Of a stretch of DNA of 64,000 nt, positions 23,729 through 35,360 are shown one piece after another; positions within the stretch are counted from its first letter, which is position 1; each line of letters starts with the position of its first letter. A program made the position numbers and the translations under genes. The stretch comes from Enoplosus armatus (taxonomy: Eukaryota > Chordata > Actinopteri > Centrarchiformes > Enoplosidae): assembly GCF_043641665.1 (NCBI RefSeq), contig NC_092197.1, forward strand, positions 18,320,648 to 18,384,647, written 5' to 3'. The notes under the pieces were generated by a model, which made no database searches, was not told where the DNA came from, and was given only the letters and a program-made list of their open reading frames with translations.

Positions 23729-26700
23729 TTAAGAAACTGGTTTGTTAGTTCGTTGTAAAAGGTTGGTCAGTGACCTGCAATTATCTGGAATTTCCCTGGA
23801 AATACTAAACGGGATGTGGGAAGCAGCAAATCTGAGACAGCAGCCGGAAGCTGAATCTCTCGGATGATGGTCATGATGGGGGAGTTGCTTAATAGTGGGC
23901 CTGAAAGACAAAAGCCCAAACAGACCAAATGGCCACCCTCAACTTGCAGACTGAGCCCCCGTGGACGTCCGCAATGCATGTCGTGACACATTCACTGTCA
24001 TTACATCAAGCTTGTGAGGGGCTAAAATGCACTACAACATTGGACTTATATATGAATTCAAGTTCCTGACCCTACAACACCCACCCTGGAAGTGTTTTTC
24101 TGAACGGTTCTTAACCGCGTCACTATGTAGAAGACTGAACCTCCTCGGTTGAATCTCCAGATTCTATTTGAGCTCTTGATCTGAAATACAGCCACATAAA
24201 AGGCAGAGCTCTTTCTTTCTCTCTTCCTTTTTTTAACAGAAAAAGAGAAACCGCGAAAAGTGTCTCGCATCCAGGAACCTCCCCTCAGTTACGATTGGTC
24301 CTTCAATGGGCTGTCTGCTCGACGTGGCGATGCTAATTCTGATTACCCTCAGGTTTTTGAACCGCCGTGCTTTGTTAGGCCCACCGAGGCGTCACACTGG
24401 CTGCTAATTATCTGTCATTACAACCCAGCCACTTGATCACACGCGAGATGTCTCGATCTGAACTGACAAAAGTGACGCGCACGTGCGCAGCAATTATGTT
24501 CCCGCATGCCTCTTAATATGTGCAGTTTGAATTTGCACATAAAAACACCAGATGAAAGAGCCCGCATGCACCGTTTCCCACACATAAACGGTTTGTGCGG
24601 TGAGAATGTTCACCCCCTCATGCTGACCTCAGACCAGGCGTGCACGTGCTTTTCTAGAGATAGCCGCGGGCGGATATGATGAGGTGGACTAATATAAGTC
24701 AATGTAACCTTATAGTAAAGTTATATTTTTTTTTAGGTTGTTTGCCCATTTGATTGTTTATCGTTATTCTTTTTGCAGTCTACACAGTTAAAACTTGACT
24801 TTAAATTATTTACCAGTGATGAATTTTCTCATTTGTTTTGGCGGTGGAAATTCTGAAGAGCCGGTCAACTCGAGAGTGAAGAAACGCTTCAGGAGAATTC
24901 TGAAGAAAGTGGGCAAACAAGGCCGTCTGTTATCCTGTGAACGCGAACACTGCTTCGTATTCCAAATAAGGTTACGCTCACTGGGTGTTGAATTCTAAAC
25001 AAGGAACTATGCTTGCCTGCGTTAATGCAAGTCGCATTGTGCGTCACTTCGCGTCATATTCAGTGCATGTGTAGTCTGAGCTGAACTATGGCTCTGTGCC
25101 CGACTACTATTAGGTGTACAACTGACCTGAAGGAAACACTGTGCCATCCTCCCTTTAGCCTAAAGAAGGAACATTCCTTCACAGTTTTATTTACATTTGG
25201 GCACGGTGTCAATAATGTCTTCATTTCACCCTGAATTGTGAAGCACTTTGTAAAGTCTGTTGCAATGTGAGCTCTGTAAGACAATCATTGATCATCCTTC
25301 TGATGCTTAATAATGATTGAGATACTGTGCGTCATGATGGATACACGCGATGACCTAATGCTAAGGTTATATATAGCCCCGTGCTGTTCTGGTGCTGTCG
25401 GAGAAACCTCGCAGATGCGACACAACCTGTGAAATTGCTCTTCTTCTTCGCTGTTCTCCTCACTGACAGGTCTAATGAGCGGTGAAGCGGCCACAAGTAT
25501 CGATATACGCAAACGGACGCACATTTCTACATCCATTTGTGGCAAACTGTGGGAGAGGAAATGAGGCATGTGTGCCCAGCTCCAAAAAAGATTGAGATTT
25601 ATGAAGCATGCTTATGTGTGGCCTCATAAATCAAAACAAAGGAAATGGGTCTGCCTTTTGTGCGTACACACAGTTTGAGTCGTAAATCGAAACAGAGTTT
25701 TATGCATCTGCCCCCAGACTGGAAAAACAAGAAATTTGAATTTGAAAATGCCTAAAAAAAAAATAACAATAAGGCTGTTTACAGTTGTTATTCCAGGAGC
25801 AGTGCTACAAGTGTGGGTACATTACTTACAGCTTATATTTTGGTTGCTGCATTTGAATAGAAATATATGGCAGATGCAGCTGAAGTAATTATTAGTAGAA
25901 GAGATCAATAAATAGTAGATCCAATCCACTGGATCGGGAACAACGGCGATACTGACCTTATTAACCGGATCAAGTATCGGTCTGATGTGACCCGTCCACG
26001 TTGCAGTTTCTTCATCAGTGTCATAAAGTTTCGTGTTCTTGCTATCAGTTAAATTCATTCAGTCACAGCGGGCTGCCAACTCAATTTTTAGCGCCTCAGC
26101 CGCCCAGAGTTTAGATATCAGAATCAGTATCGGGACTGAAAAGTAGGATCGGTGTATCCCTAGCAACGTGGTCGAACTGGCCATCGAACTGGCGGTGGGA
26201 CGCTTGGCAATTGGGGCCGACGCAATGCAAAATATACATATTTTAAAATAACCCCTGTAAGCTAAATGCTGTGTGGCTGCCCGGCCCAGGCGAGTGGGCT
26301 GCGGTTGGGTATTACATCTGTCAGCCACTCTCTCTCCCAGCCAATTACTTTTGGTCCAGTTCATTCCAACTGTACCTGGGCCCCGCCCCTTCCCATCTCT
26401 GTTAAGTAGTGACATTTGCATAAGCGGAGTGGAGCAAAGTTGAAGTGCCTTGTGGCTGATGCAGCCAAATGTTATTATCACACTCAATTATTATTACATT
26501 TGGCGCCGTTCAATCATCTGGACCTGGTGATCCTGGTGACAGGCGACAGATGAGATAAGTTTGGGTTATATCGGGCGCCCTTTTGTTGCTCGTCAGTGTC
26601 ACTTTTCGTGAATCGACCAATCACAGCCTGGATGGGGCAGGACTCATTGATCTCATTGTTATGCATGAATGGTTATGAATATTGACAAGTTAGTAATTAG

Positions 26701-27830
26701 CATTAACAAATTAGAGACTAACCACATATGTAGGCCTTTGGTCTTGCACGGGGATTTAATGAAGCAACAAAACCTACAAAGATTGAACTGCTTTATCGTC
26801 CAATTGCAACAACGATGAAATGAACAAGCTGTCAACGCTGAAAGCAAGTCGTCCATTTCAATTCTATTTGATGGAACAAAGCTCAAGTCATTAAAATGCA
26901 TCCATTTAATGAATATCGCTGTGTACACCCGTCACGTAATGGCTCTCACTTCACTCGTACTTTACATGCACAACTGAAACCCGAAGCATATCTTTAGGCT
27001 TTGGGTCTATTTTCTAGTGTGCTTCAGCACATTGATGGGCTATGAGGGCTGTCCAAAAACGCGTTCACTGCCTCCCACAAAAAAAAAAGTTCAAACACAC
27101 CTAGATAAATGAGCAGGTTTGCCTTGATAATGATGAATGTAACAATTCATTTTTTTTTTTTTTTCATCATGGTGTTTCTCATGTTCTCATTTCTGATATA
27201 TTTATCCCATGTAATTACAATATGACCAGGTAAAGGTACTGGGCAGTTGAACTTCAGGTTAGATGTAATCAAGGGCGAACATTTCATTTCACTGAAGGGG
27301 ACACCAAAAGTAACTGTTGTAACAGTTAATTATTAAATGTATATAAAGGAAACCCCAATGACTACAGTGTGTCCTGTGGAAAGTCGGCTGCCGTCTGGTT
27401 TGTGTGCTCCTTCTTTGCAAGCCGGTGTCTGAACTCAACCAAAGGTCATTTGTGAGGAAAGAGGCTCCAATCTGCGACACCGCCGTACAACTGTGAGTGT
27501 GTTTTGAGGTTCCACTTAATGATTAGTGATAAGTTCCCTCCAGTAAAATGATCCAGTCGAGTCGCATTCTTTCAGATAAACCTTTCGTTCACGCCGTGAA
27601 GACATCCAACGAAACACAGCAACATTGCTCACATGGTTGCAAGTGCATGCAGTTTCAGTGTTCATCTTTTGAGTGCTGTGTATTTTGGTCAGTGCTACTA
27701 GAGAGCTAACTGTATTCTGCGGGTTCTATGGTGTCATTTTGGTAAAGAAAATAAAGCAAAAACAGTTTTGCATTTTGTACGAGTGTGTACTGGGAAGCTG
27801 TGTCATTTACATTAATAAGTATTGGCAGAT
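23729..27830. other. Noncoding stretch
   Basis: No gene supported. 25880-26165 ends in 'ggatcggtgtatccctag', which resembles the terminal inverted repeat of a hAT-type element. The matching left end is not recognisable. The rest is unassigned. Confidence 0.4.
25880..26165. mobile_element. Possible hAT-type element end
   Basis: The last 18 bases (GGATCGGTGTATCCCTAG) match the mirror form of termini I associate with hAT non-autonomous elements (CTAGGGATRCACCGATCC). The upstream text repeats 'ggatcgg' and 'atcggtctgatg'. One end only. Confidence 0.35.
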
Positions 27831-27837
27831 ACTGTTG

Positions 27838-27967
27838 GGTCTCTGTAATAACATTATAAAGAGTCGGTCTAGACCTGCTCTATTTTGTAAAGTGTCATGA
27901 GATGACTTTGTTGTGATTTGGCGCTATATAAATAAAATTGAATTGAATTGAATTGAATTGAATTGAA
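27838..27967 (+). mobile_element. LINE-type 3' tail with (AATTG)n end
   Basis: 'tctgtaataacattataaag', then 'ggtctagacctgctct', 'tgatttggcgctatataaat' and a 3' run of AATTG units (27939-27967). This is the characteristic 3' terminus of an abundant fish non-LTR retrotransposon family, in my reading L2-like. A simple-repeat 3' end with 5' truncation is typical of target-primed insertion. Confidence 0.65.
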
Positions 27968-30640
27968 TATCCAGTATTAAAGCCCTCAGATTGGAACAAA
28001 AAGAACTTGACCAGGAAATATCCCTGGTCATTTCTTACACTTGACCACCGAGAAACGGCAACAAAGCAGTCTGGCATCACAGGTTGAGTTTGTTGCTTCA
28101 GGAGATTGCTGAGGTAAACATATTTCCGTCCGAATTATAGCTTTTTAACCAGCAAACACAATGAATGTACAGGTCTGAGTAACGTACATCTTGACAGTCA
28201 TTTGAAACTGTTGAACAGAAACATGAGGCGATTTCTCAGCGCATGGCGTGTGACGTTCAGCCGTAAAGTGCACTACATCTAACATTCAGCCTCTATGCTT
28301 GCGCACACCTTCGCGGCGTCTTGTTGTGACACCTACCGGGGCACATCGCGTGGAAGATGGGGCTCATTTGAGAGGGGAGAGTGATCAGGCGGCATCTCGC
28401 CCACACGGCCACTGATAGCTGCAATCAGCAGAAGAAGGAAGAAGGGGACTCGAGAGGGCAGCTCGTCAGCTCTGATAAGGCCCTTTGTATCACCTCTGAT
28501 TGAGTTGGAATACTTAGAAGATGCACTGTAATGACAGTCAATCGCGGCTAGTGCCTGTCCGGGGTGTGCTGTCTGAGGACCCGAGGCCGTTTTGTATTCA
28601 TGTGTGTGTCCATAAGAGCGAGGGAGAGGAGAGAGAGAGAGAGAAAGTGAGGACGTGAAAGTGTATGTGTAAGTCAAGAATTTGTGCTGGAAAATATGAA
28701 CGTGACGCGGGCGATCGTCCTCCCGTCAAGAAATTCAATCTAATGTGATGTGGAGTAAAATGTGTAGGCGAAATGAGGCATGTCTGGAAAACACACGCAT
28801 TTACGTTGTGGGTGTTTCGCTGAGGCCGCTGTTTAGAGTGATTTACGTTCAACACAGTGAACAGGTCCTCTGCTGTGTTCAACTGACAATTACCTGACGA
28901 CGGGAAAAATCCGCTGGTTGCAGTGAACGCAAATAATTGCTGGTTTCTTAGTCTACAGTAAACTGAGCATCTTTAGGTTTTGGATTGTTGTTCAGACAAA
29001 ACAAGCAATATGGAGGATTAAAAAAAAAACTACAAAATTGCAAATGTTGCATCCTGAGCTTAACACTGCCACCTATCAGTTTGATTGGAAACGATGTCTC
29101 GACATGGCACAATGGTGACAGCTGAATCTATGTAAAGCACTCAAACTTGTGTTTGAATGTTTGAAACCAGAAAAGTGAAAACCACAATATATATTCAAAT
29201 ATATATATACTATTCAAACCCTTTGAACTGAGATGATTATGAGTTGATTATTGTATACATCATGTAAAGTAAAACATTTTAAAGTAGATTTTGCAAATTC
29301 GAATAATGATTTTTATTTATGGATTTTCAGACACAGGAAACATAACACTTATTTCCAACATGGTCCCAAGATAAAAACTGAACAACACAATCCTGAAATC
29401 CAAAAAGCACATCACCACCACCTCAAAACAAAAACTGCTATCATCACTAACAATATCATCGCAAATTTCACGATAAATCTGTCACCATGTTATATAAAAA
29501 AAAGTCCCAACCTGACTTCTTGATGTGTAACGGAAGGCTGTTCCACAACAAAGCACCAGTGTAAAAAAACTCACAACTGAAATCAGCTTCATTGGTTCTT
29601 CTGTATGAACAAGAGCATAACATTTTTCCAAGAATAACTACAATTGTAGGTGATAGCAGCCAAGAAGTAATCCTTTTCAGGACATAGCAATAACTAATCT
29701 AGCATCAACAGTCAAAACCATCAGATCCCCATATAGAACACACACTTACTGTAATGGTCGTAACTAATATAAGGCAATATTGCGTGACAGGATGCAAACA
29801 TGACAAGTTGCACATATTTCGGAAGCGTATGTGGAGATTTTTATTCACAGGTTATCCCATTGGTTATATCATTCGTCGAGTTTTTTTTTTTTAATGGGTT
29901 TTTGGTTAAATGCTTGAAATAAGGTCTGTGGTTAACACAACCTTAAGAAATGTTCATGTTTTGTTCTACCACATAAAATACGGCAGTGGATACCCCAGTC
30001 ACGAATTTTGAAGGTTTTATATGTTTTGAAATAGGCCGTTGCTAACAAGTGGCTAAATGAGACTACAGTGGTTGTCGCGGACATAAACGTCTTCATGCCA
30101 AACTCACTAGTCCGCCTTTACAGCCTCTTGTGTTTATACTCTCTATATGTCTGTCTATATATCTGTATATTGATTGAAATTCTCTTAAAAGTGAAGCTTA
30201 GTGGTGGTGACGTTGAAGTAATGCGACCGTGCTGCAGTTTGTTTATAGCCTAACGTTTAGCTTTTTACTTCTGGTGATTCCATTTACGCTTCAAAAATCC
30301 TAAAAGTGGTGTTCATTAGTGAAGATTATCTTGCTGAACAAAACGTGTCATAGTATCATGAACTTCTGTTTGCCACAGAGTTTATTTTCTGCATTAATAC
30401 AAAATCCAGTGGAAAAGTCCCATTGGCTTGTCGTCGAGGGAACCGGGGCGACGCTAACCTCCAGGTTTGCCTACAAAAATACGTCATTCGTGCAACACTC
30501 TATACTGAGTTTGGATGCTACAGTGTCACATGACAGGGGCATAGGGATTATAAATCCTATCCAAATGGGGCAAAAGTTTGTCTTTTTCTAAACTTTACTG
30601 TCCAAATGTGACGGTTTATTCATGGTATGTAACAGCCCAT
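27968..30640. other. Noncoding stretch
   Basis: No gene supported. 28360-28560 is repeat-free with balanced composition. 28925-29012 is a MITE relic. 29520-29700 may be part of a LINE untranslated region, but I could not confirm it. AT-rich blocks occur near 29185-29210 and a poly-T tract at 29881-29892. Confidence 0.4.
28925..29012. mobile_element. hAT-like MITE relic, internal part
   Basis: 'ctacagtaaactgagcatct' followed by 'ttaggttttggattgttg' and 'cagacaaaacaagcaatatg' matches the internal section of the family whose end is at 62883-62900. Both ends are missing. Confidence 0.5.
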
Positions 30641-30641
30641 T

Positions 30642-31083
30642 CGACCGTTATCGGGCTATTGAATAGGCGTCATCATCACACATGCCGTCCCAAATATATG
30701 GGCTAGTAGGGGCCTACTAAACCTACTAGTAGGTTCATGAGGTGGTGATCACACATTTATTTCAGTGAGCCAATGCAACGTGTTCAGGTGACGTAGTATA
30801 AAGAGCGACAAAGTCCACTTCGGGAGGTGGCTGGGGTGGATGGATGGGCCAAACACAGGATTTTCACCCAGGAGGCCGGGGGTTATATCCCAAGTGAAAC
30901 CAAAAAGTCAACGTTGACTCCAGTTTTAAGTTACATAACGTTACGTACGCGACTTACGTCTTTTCCTAACCATAGCCAAGTAGTTTTGTTGCTTAAACCT
31001 CAGCCTTCTGAACCTACTAGTAGGTGTAGCAGGCCCCTTCTAACCCATATCTATGAGGCTGTTAATGACTGATAACGGCCATT
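30642..31083. mobile_element. Fold-back element with two nested inverted repeats
   Basis: The outer pair, CCGTTATCGGGCTATT (30645-30660), faces a matching CCGTTATCAGTCATT on the opposite strand at about 31063-31078. An inner pair about 36 bases long (30694-30733 versus 31013-31052) includes the self-palindromic CCTACTAGTAGG on both sides. The middle 280 bases have no coding capacity. This is the structure of a MITE or fold-back transposon. No family is assigned. Confidence 0.65.
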
Positions 31084-31184
31084 CAGCACATTCCAATCTG
31101 GTGCCCATAATTAGTCTCCATACTGAGTAGCAATTTGCTTAAAGGTGGATAAAGCTCTGTGAAAAAACAATAAACTTCAAGCAT

Positions 31185-31310
31185 TATACACTACATGGCC
31201 AAAAGTATTAGGACATCCAAATATTACATTCATATGTGCCAGTTGAACATGTCATCCCAACACCATGGACATCAATCTGCTGCTATTACAGCCGCTATCC
31301 TTCTGGTTCA
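31185..31310. mobile_element. Transposon end fragment (TATACACTACATGGCCAAAA terminus)
   Basis: Begins TATACACTACATGGCCAAAA and continues 'gtattaggacatcc'. This is the recognisable terminus of a fish DNA transposon flanked by TA. Homology appears to fade after 'ctattacagc' and no second terminus follows, so it is a one-ended relic. Confidence 0.55.
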
Positions 31311-31818
31311 GAAAAAAATAAAAAAGTCTATTCATCTATTTTGAGAGCCACTGTTTGCCTTATTTTCGTGATTGTTGATGGGAGTGGATGGCTGGTGCTT
31401 TTTGACTTGCAGCATGTCGGCGGCTTCCCAGACAGCTCTTTGGCATAATGGAGCTGTCAAAACGTTGAAGGTCCCACCCAGATGAGCGTGCTCCAAGCAA
31501 TCATATCCGCAGATGACCAGGGCCGCCCTAATATTATCTGATGTTATCATATGAAGCTGGTGTAGGAAGAGTTTCAGTCCATGCCAAATTTTTTATCATG
31601 GCTTCTCATAGTGTGTGCTGAAAATCTGACACAAAATGATATTATATTCCCGTACTACTTTTTAAAGGCATAATTACGTGATTTTTGTTATTAAAACAGC
31701 ATGTAAATTCTGTGCATAGTCTTATATTCAGAAACAAAGTATGAACAAACACAGAGCACAACTCCTCAGGTTACACCAGGTGGAGCTGGAGCATGTGGCT
31801 GAGAACATTGTGGTTGTT

Positions 31819-31860
31819 TGGATGGATGGATGGATGGATAGACGGACGGATGGGTGGCCT
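31819..31860. repeat. (GGAT)n microsatellite
   Basis: Nine or ten degenerate GGAT/GGAC units. Confidence 0.85.
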
Positions 31861-32590
31861 ACACTTCAAAGTTGCTGCCTGTGTCAACTCAGTTTCCAGC
31901 CCCCGCTCCGTCACCACATCTGTGTGAGCTATTTTGTCCCAGTTTTAAGTCAGAACCCAGCTGCTGGTCATGGGGCTCTGCCTGTGGATGGAGACAAAAA
32001 AAGCCTGTGGCTCATTTTGGCCTGGGAATATAAACCTGCAAAGGCTGTATGGAAAGCCTCTGCTTGTCCCCCAAGGCTTCATTATCTCGGGGCTACATAT
32101 GGAGTATGGAATAGTCGGAGTCTCTCAAAGGCAGAAGCACCAAAAGTCTGAAGCACTGTAAGGCTGTAATGCTCATATACTGCCGAAACTGTTAGATGAA
32201 ACACATAGAGACAAATTTGGTATTCTTAGATGCTTAACACTGTAGAAGGGGAAAAGATAGTCCGGAGTTTGGCAGTTGTCATCAGGGTGGCTCAAGAGGA
32301 AAGGCCATCTTATCAGCTAAATCCAAAAAATGATATATATTGTATTGGCCATTTTAGGAGAGCTCAGTTCTTTTGTCTGCTTCAGGTGTAATATACAATA
32401 AAGCGTCTCCAGGTTCAGGTGTTGGTGTAAGGGACTGAGACAAAACTGTTTTAATAACAGACACCCCCCTACTTTTTTAAGCACTATGATTACAGAGTTG
32501 ACTTTTTCGTGTGGATTTGCACCACCGGGTCAGTAGATGGCGCCCTAGCGCTTCTGTGGATCAGGCTGAGCCCTAACGAGCGCAGAGTGA

Positions 32591-33272
32591 GAAATAAAAT
32601 GGCGCTGGCTTGAGTGCGCCGCTAACCTGTCACGTGTCTCTGCATTAAGCCACAGGTACAGTAAAAACATGTTGCAAGTGTTTTAGTTTTCCCTTATACA
32701 GCTTATCCCTTATCCCTTATACCTTGTTATGTTTTGGAGCCATTGTGACCGATGTGTATATTGTGTTCGTCTGTAGTTAATCGATGAAAGTGGCGATTTA
32801 GGTGCTAGCTAACCTGCTTCATGCATAAAGTACGGTTGTAGATTTAATCCTGCGTATCTCACTCTAACGTTTTATAACGTGAAAATGATGTTTTATGTTG
32901 CTAAACGTGTAACTATTTTACCAGTGTTTCGAAATGAGCTTAACTATATGCAATAGTAACTTTTCCATTCATGTTTAGTCGCCACTGCCATACTGTGCAT
33001 TTTGTCAACAGTGCATGACAGTGGATGATATTAGGATGTAGGGGTCTTGGTGCAGTGGTGGCCAAGTTCTTTGCTGTTGTTGTGTTTGTACTGTTATGTT
33101 TGTGTCTCAGATGATGGGTGGTATGTTATTTTGCACATAATTCATTCTTTGGATAAACATGCTGTTTTGGAGAGTTAACATGAAGAATATTTGAATATTG
33201 CCACCAAGAAATAAAATGGCGCTGGATTGAGTAAGGCGCTAACCGGTCACGTGTCTCTGCATTAATCCACAG
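32591..33272 (+). repeat. Direct repeat pair of about 64 bp
   Basis: 32591-32654 and 33208-33272 are near-identical: each has GAAATAAAATGGCGCTGG, then TTGAGT, a GGCGCTAACC-like block and GTCACGTGTCTCTGCATTAA. They differ by a few substitutions and a small indel and are 617 bases apart. The first copy is preceded by 'agatggcgccctagcgc'. They may be the two ends of a decayed element or a local duplication. The intervening 550 bases have no coding frame. Confidence 0.6.
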
Positions 33273-33734
33273 CTCCACAGTGCTGTTCAGCCTGTGTAGT
33301 ACATGTTGCCGGTCCAGATACCCCTAGGTCTGGAGCCGGTTACATTGGTCAATTGCACTCCCTTAAATAACTTCAGGCAACAGAAATAGATATTCATATA
33401 AATAAAACTATTCATTTACCTTTTGTGCACTTTTGGAGTGTTTGTTTTGCAAATGAGATTTCCTCAGAGCTCCCACTGTACATGTGCTGAATATCACGAC
33501 TTGAAAAAGTGAGAATTCATATCTGTGAAATGCTGTTGGAACAACAATTATAAGGACATCTAGCGGACTTAACACAGGTGTGACTGGAATTACTGAGGCT
33601 TCCCTTGATGCCACCCACAATATTTGATCACTACATGAAAATATCTAGTTTTCCACCCTCTCACCCTCCATGAGTGTTAAGTAACCTGGAAATAGGTGTT
33701 AAAAAACCTCCTCAGGTGTTGAGAAACCTGGCAA

Positions 33735-33905
33735 TAGGGGTGTTTTTGAATTGCACCTAGGCTGGACCCTCCCCTGAGAACCTATTTGCCTGGGGAGACC
33801 CTTGCAGTGGCTATTGCTCCCGACAACACAGCTCAGAGTCACGCAAACCCCTCCACCACGTTAAGGTGGTGATTCTTGGAGAGGAAAAATAGCATAGGTG
33901 TTGGG
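33735..33905. repeat. About 170-bp spacer block, copy 1
   Basis: Runs from 'ggggtgtttttgaattgcac' through 'gctggaccctcccctg', 'cttgcagtggctattgctcc' and 'acccctccaccacgttaagg' to 'aaaatagcataggtgttggg'. It is embedded between degenerate minisatellite units. Confidence 0.8.
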
Positions 33906-34280
33906 AAACCTCCTCAGATGATGAAAAACCTGGTATTAGGTGTGAAGGAACATCTTCAGGTGTTGAGAAACCTGGCATTAGGTGTTAAGAAACCTCTTCA
34001 GGCATTGCAAAACCTGGCAACAGATTTTTGGAAACCTCCTCAGGTGTTGAGAAACCTGGCAATAGGTGTTATGAAACCTCTTCAGGTGTTGAGGAACCTC
34101 TTCAGGTGTTGAGGAACCTCTTCAGGTGTTGAGAAACCTGGAATTAAATGTTAAGAAAGCTCTTTAGGTGTTGAGAAACCTGGCAACCTGGTATTAGGTG
34201 TTAACAACCTCTTCAGGTATTGAGAAACCCTGGCATTAGGTGTTTAGAAACCTTTTTCAGGTGTTGAGAAACCTTGCAAT

Positions 34281-34460
34281 AGGTGTGTTTTTGAATCGCA
34301 CTTAGTCTGGACCCTCCCCTGGGACCAATTTGCCTGGGGAGACCCTTGCAGTGGCTATTGCTCCCGACAACACAGCTCACAGGTTCACAGGGTCACGCAA
34401 ACCCCTCCACCACGTTAAGGTGGCGATTCTTGGAGGGGAAAAATAGCATAGGTTTTGGGA
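34281..34460. repeat. About 170-bp spacer block, copy 2
   Basis: Same block with an extra 'cacaggttcacaggg' segment that copy 1 lacks. Confidence 0.8.
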
Positions 34461-34576
34461 AACCTCTTCAGGTGCTGAAAAACCTGGTATTAGGTGTTAA
34501 GAAAAACACCTTCCGGCGTTGCAAAACCTGGCAATAGATTTTGGAAACCTCTTCAGGTGTTGAGAAACCTGGCAAT

Positions 34577-34750
34577 AGGGGTGTTTTTGAATTGCACTTA
34601 GACTGGACCCTCCCCTTAGACCAATTTGCCTTTGGAGACCCTTTGCAGTGGCTATTGCTCCCAAAAACACAGCACACAGGTTCACGCAAACCCCTCCACC
34701 ACGTTAAGGTGGCGATTCTTGATGGGGAAAAATAGCATAGGTGTTGGGAA
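34577..34750. repeat. About 170-bp spacer block, copy 3
   Basis: Same block with 'ttcacgcaaacccctccacc'. It has a shortened form of the insertion present in copy 2. Confidence 0.8.
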
Positions 34751-34905
34751 ACCTCTTCAGGTGTTGCGAAACCTGGCATTAGATGTTAAGATACCTCTTC
34801 AGGTGTTGAGGAACCTGGCAATAGGTGTTAAGAAACCTTTCAGATTTTGACAATCCTGGAATTAAGTCTTGAGCAACCTCTTCAGGTATTGAGAAACCTG
34901 GCAAT

Positions 34906-35095
34906 AGGGATGTTTTTGAATTGCACTTAGGCTGGACCCTCCCCTGGGACCAATTTGCCTTGGGAGACCCTTTGCAGTGGCTATTGCTCCCGAAAACACA
35001 GCTCACAGGTTTACAGGGTCATGCAAACCCCTCCACCATGTTAAGGTGGCGATTCTTGGAGGGGAAAAGTAACATAGGTGTTGGGAAACCTCTTC
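34906..35095. repeat. About 170-bp spacer block, copy 4
   Basis: Last copy before the homogeneous part of the array. It keeps the long 'cacaggtttacaggg' version. The palindromic core CCACCAYGTTAAGGTGG is retained in all four copies. Confidence 0.8.
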
Positions 35096-35258
35096 AGGTG
35101 TTGAGAAACCTGGCAATAGGTGTTAAGAAACCTCTTCAGATGTTAAGACACCTGGTAGTAGGTTTTAAGAAGCCTCTTCAGGTTTTCAGAAACCCGGCAA
35201 TAGGTGTTAAGAAACCTCTTCAGATGTTAAGACACCTGGTAGTAGGTTTTAAGAAACC

Positions 35259-35360
35259 TGGCTGTAAAGCGCAACGTTGCAGCTAACAGAAACTGTTGGT
35301 GATCCGAAGTGCGCTTCCCCAAACGTGTCTCTGACGTCACACTCGGTGATAAAGGGTGAA
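35259..35360. mobile_element. Partial copy E of the TTAA palindromic element
   Basis: Only the right arm is present, starting exactly at the TGGCTGTAAAGC inverted repeat and ending AAAGGG plus TGAA (a changed TTAA). It lacks about 17 bases found in the other right arms ('aatttttccgatagc'). The left junction falls inside AAACCTGGC, which occurs in both the element and the minisatellite unit. Confidence 0.8.

Noticed and set aside
31741..32151. 136-codon plus-strand frame.
   Set aside because: It runs through a GGAT microsatellite, has no recognisable motif and no splice context. Length is within chance for this window.
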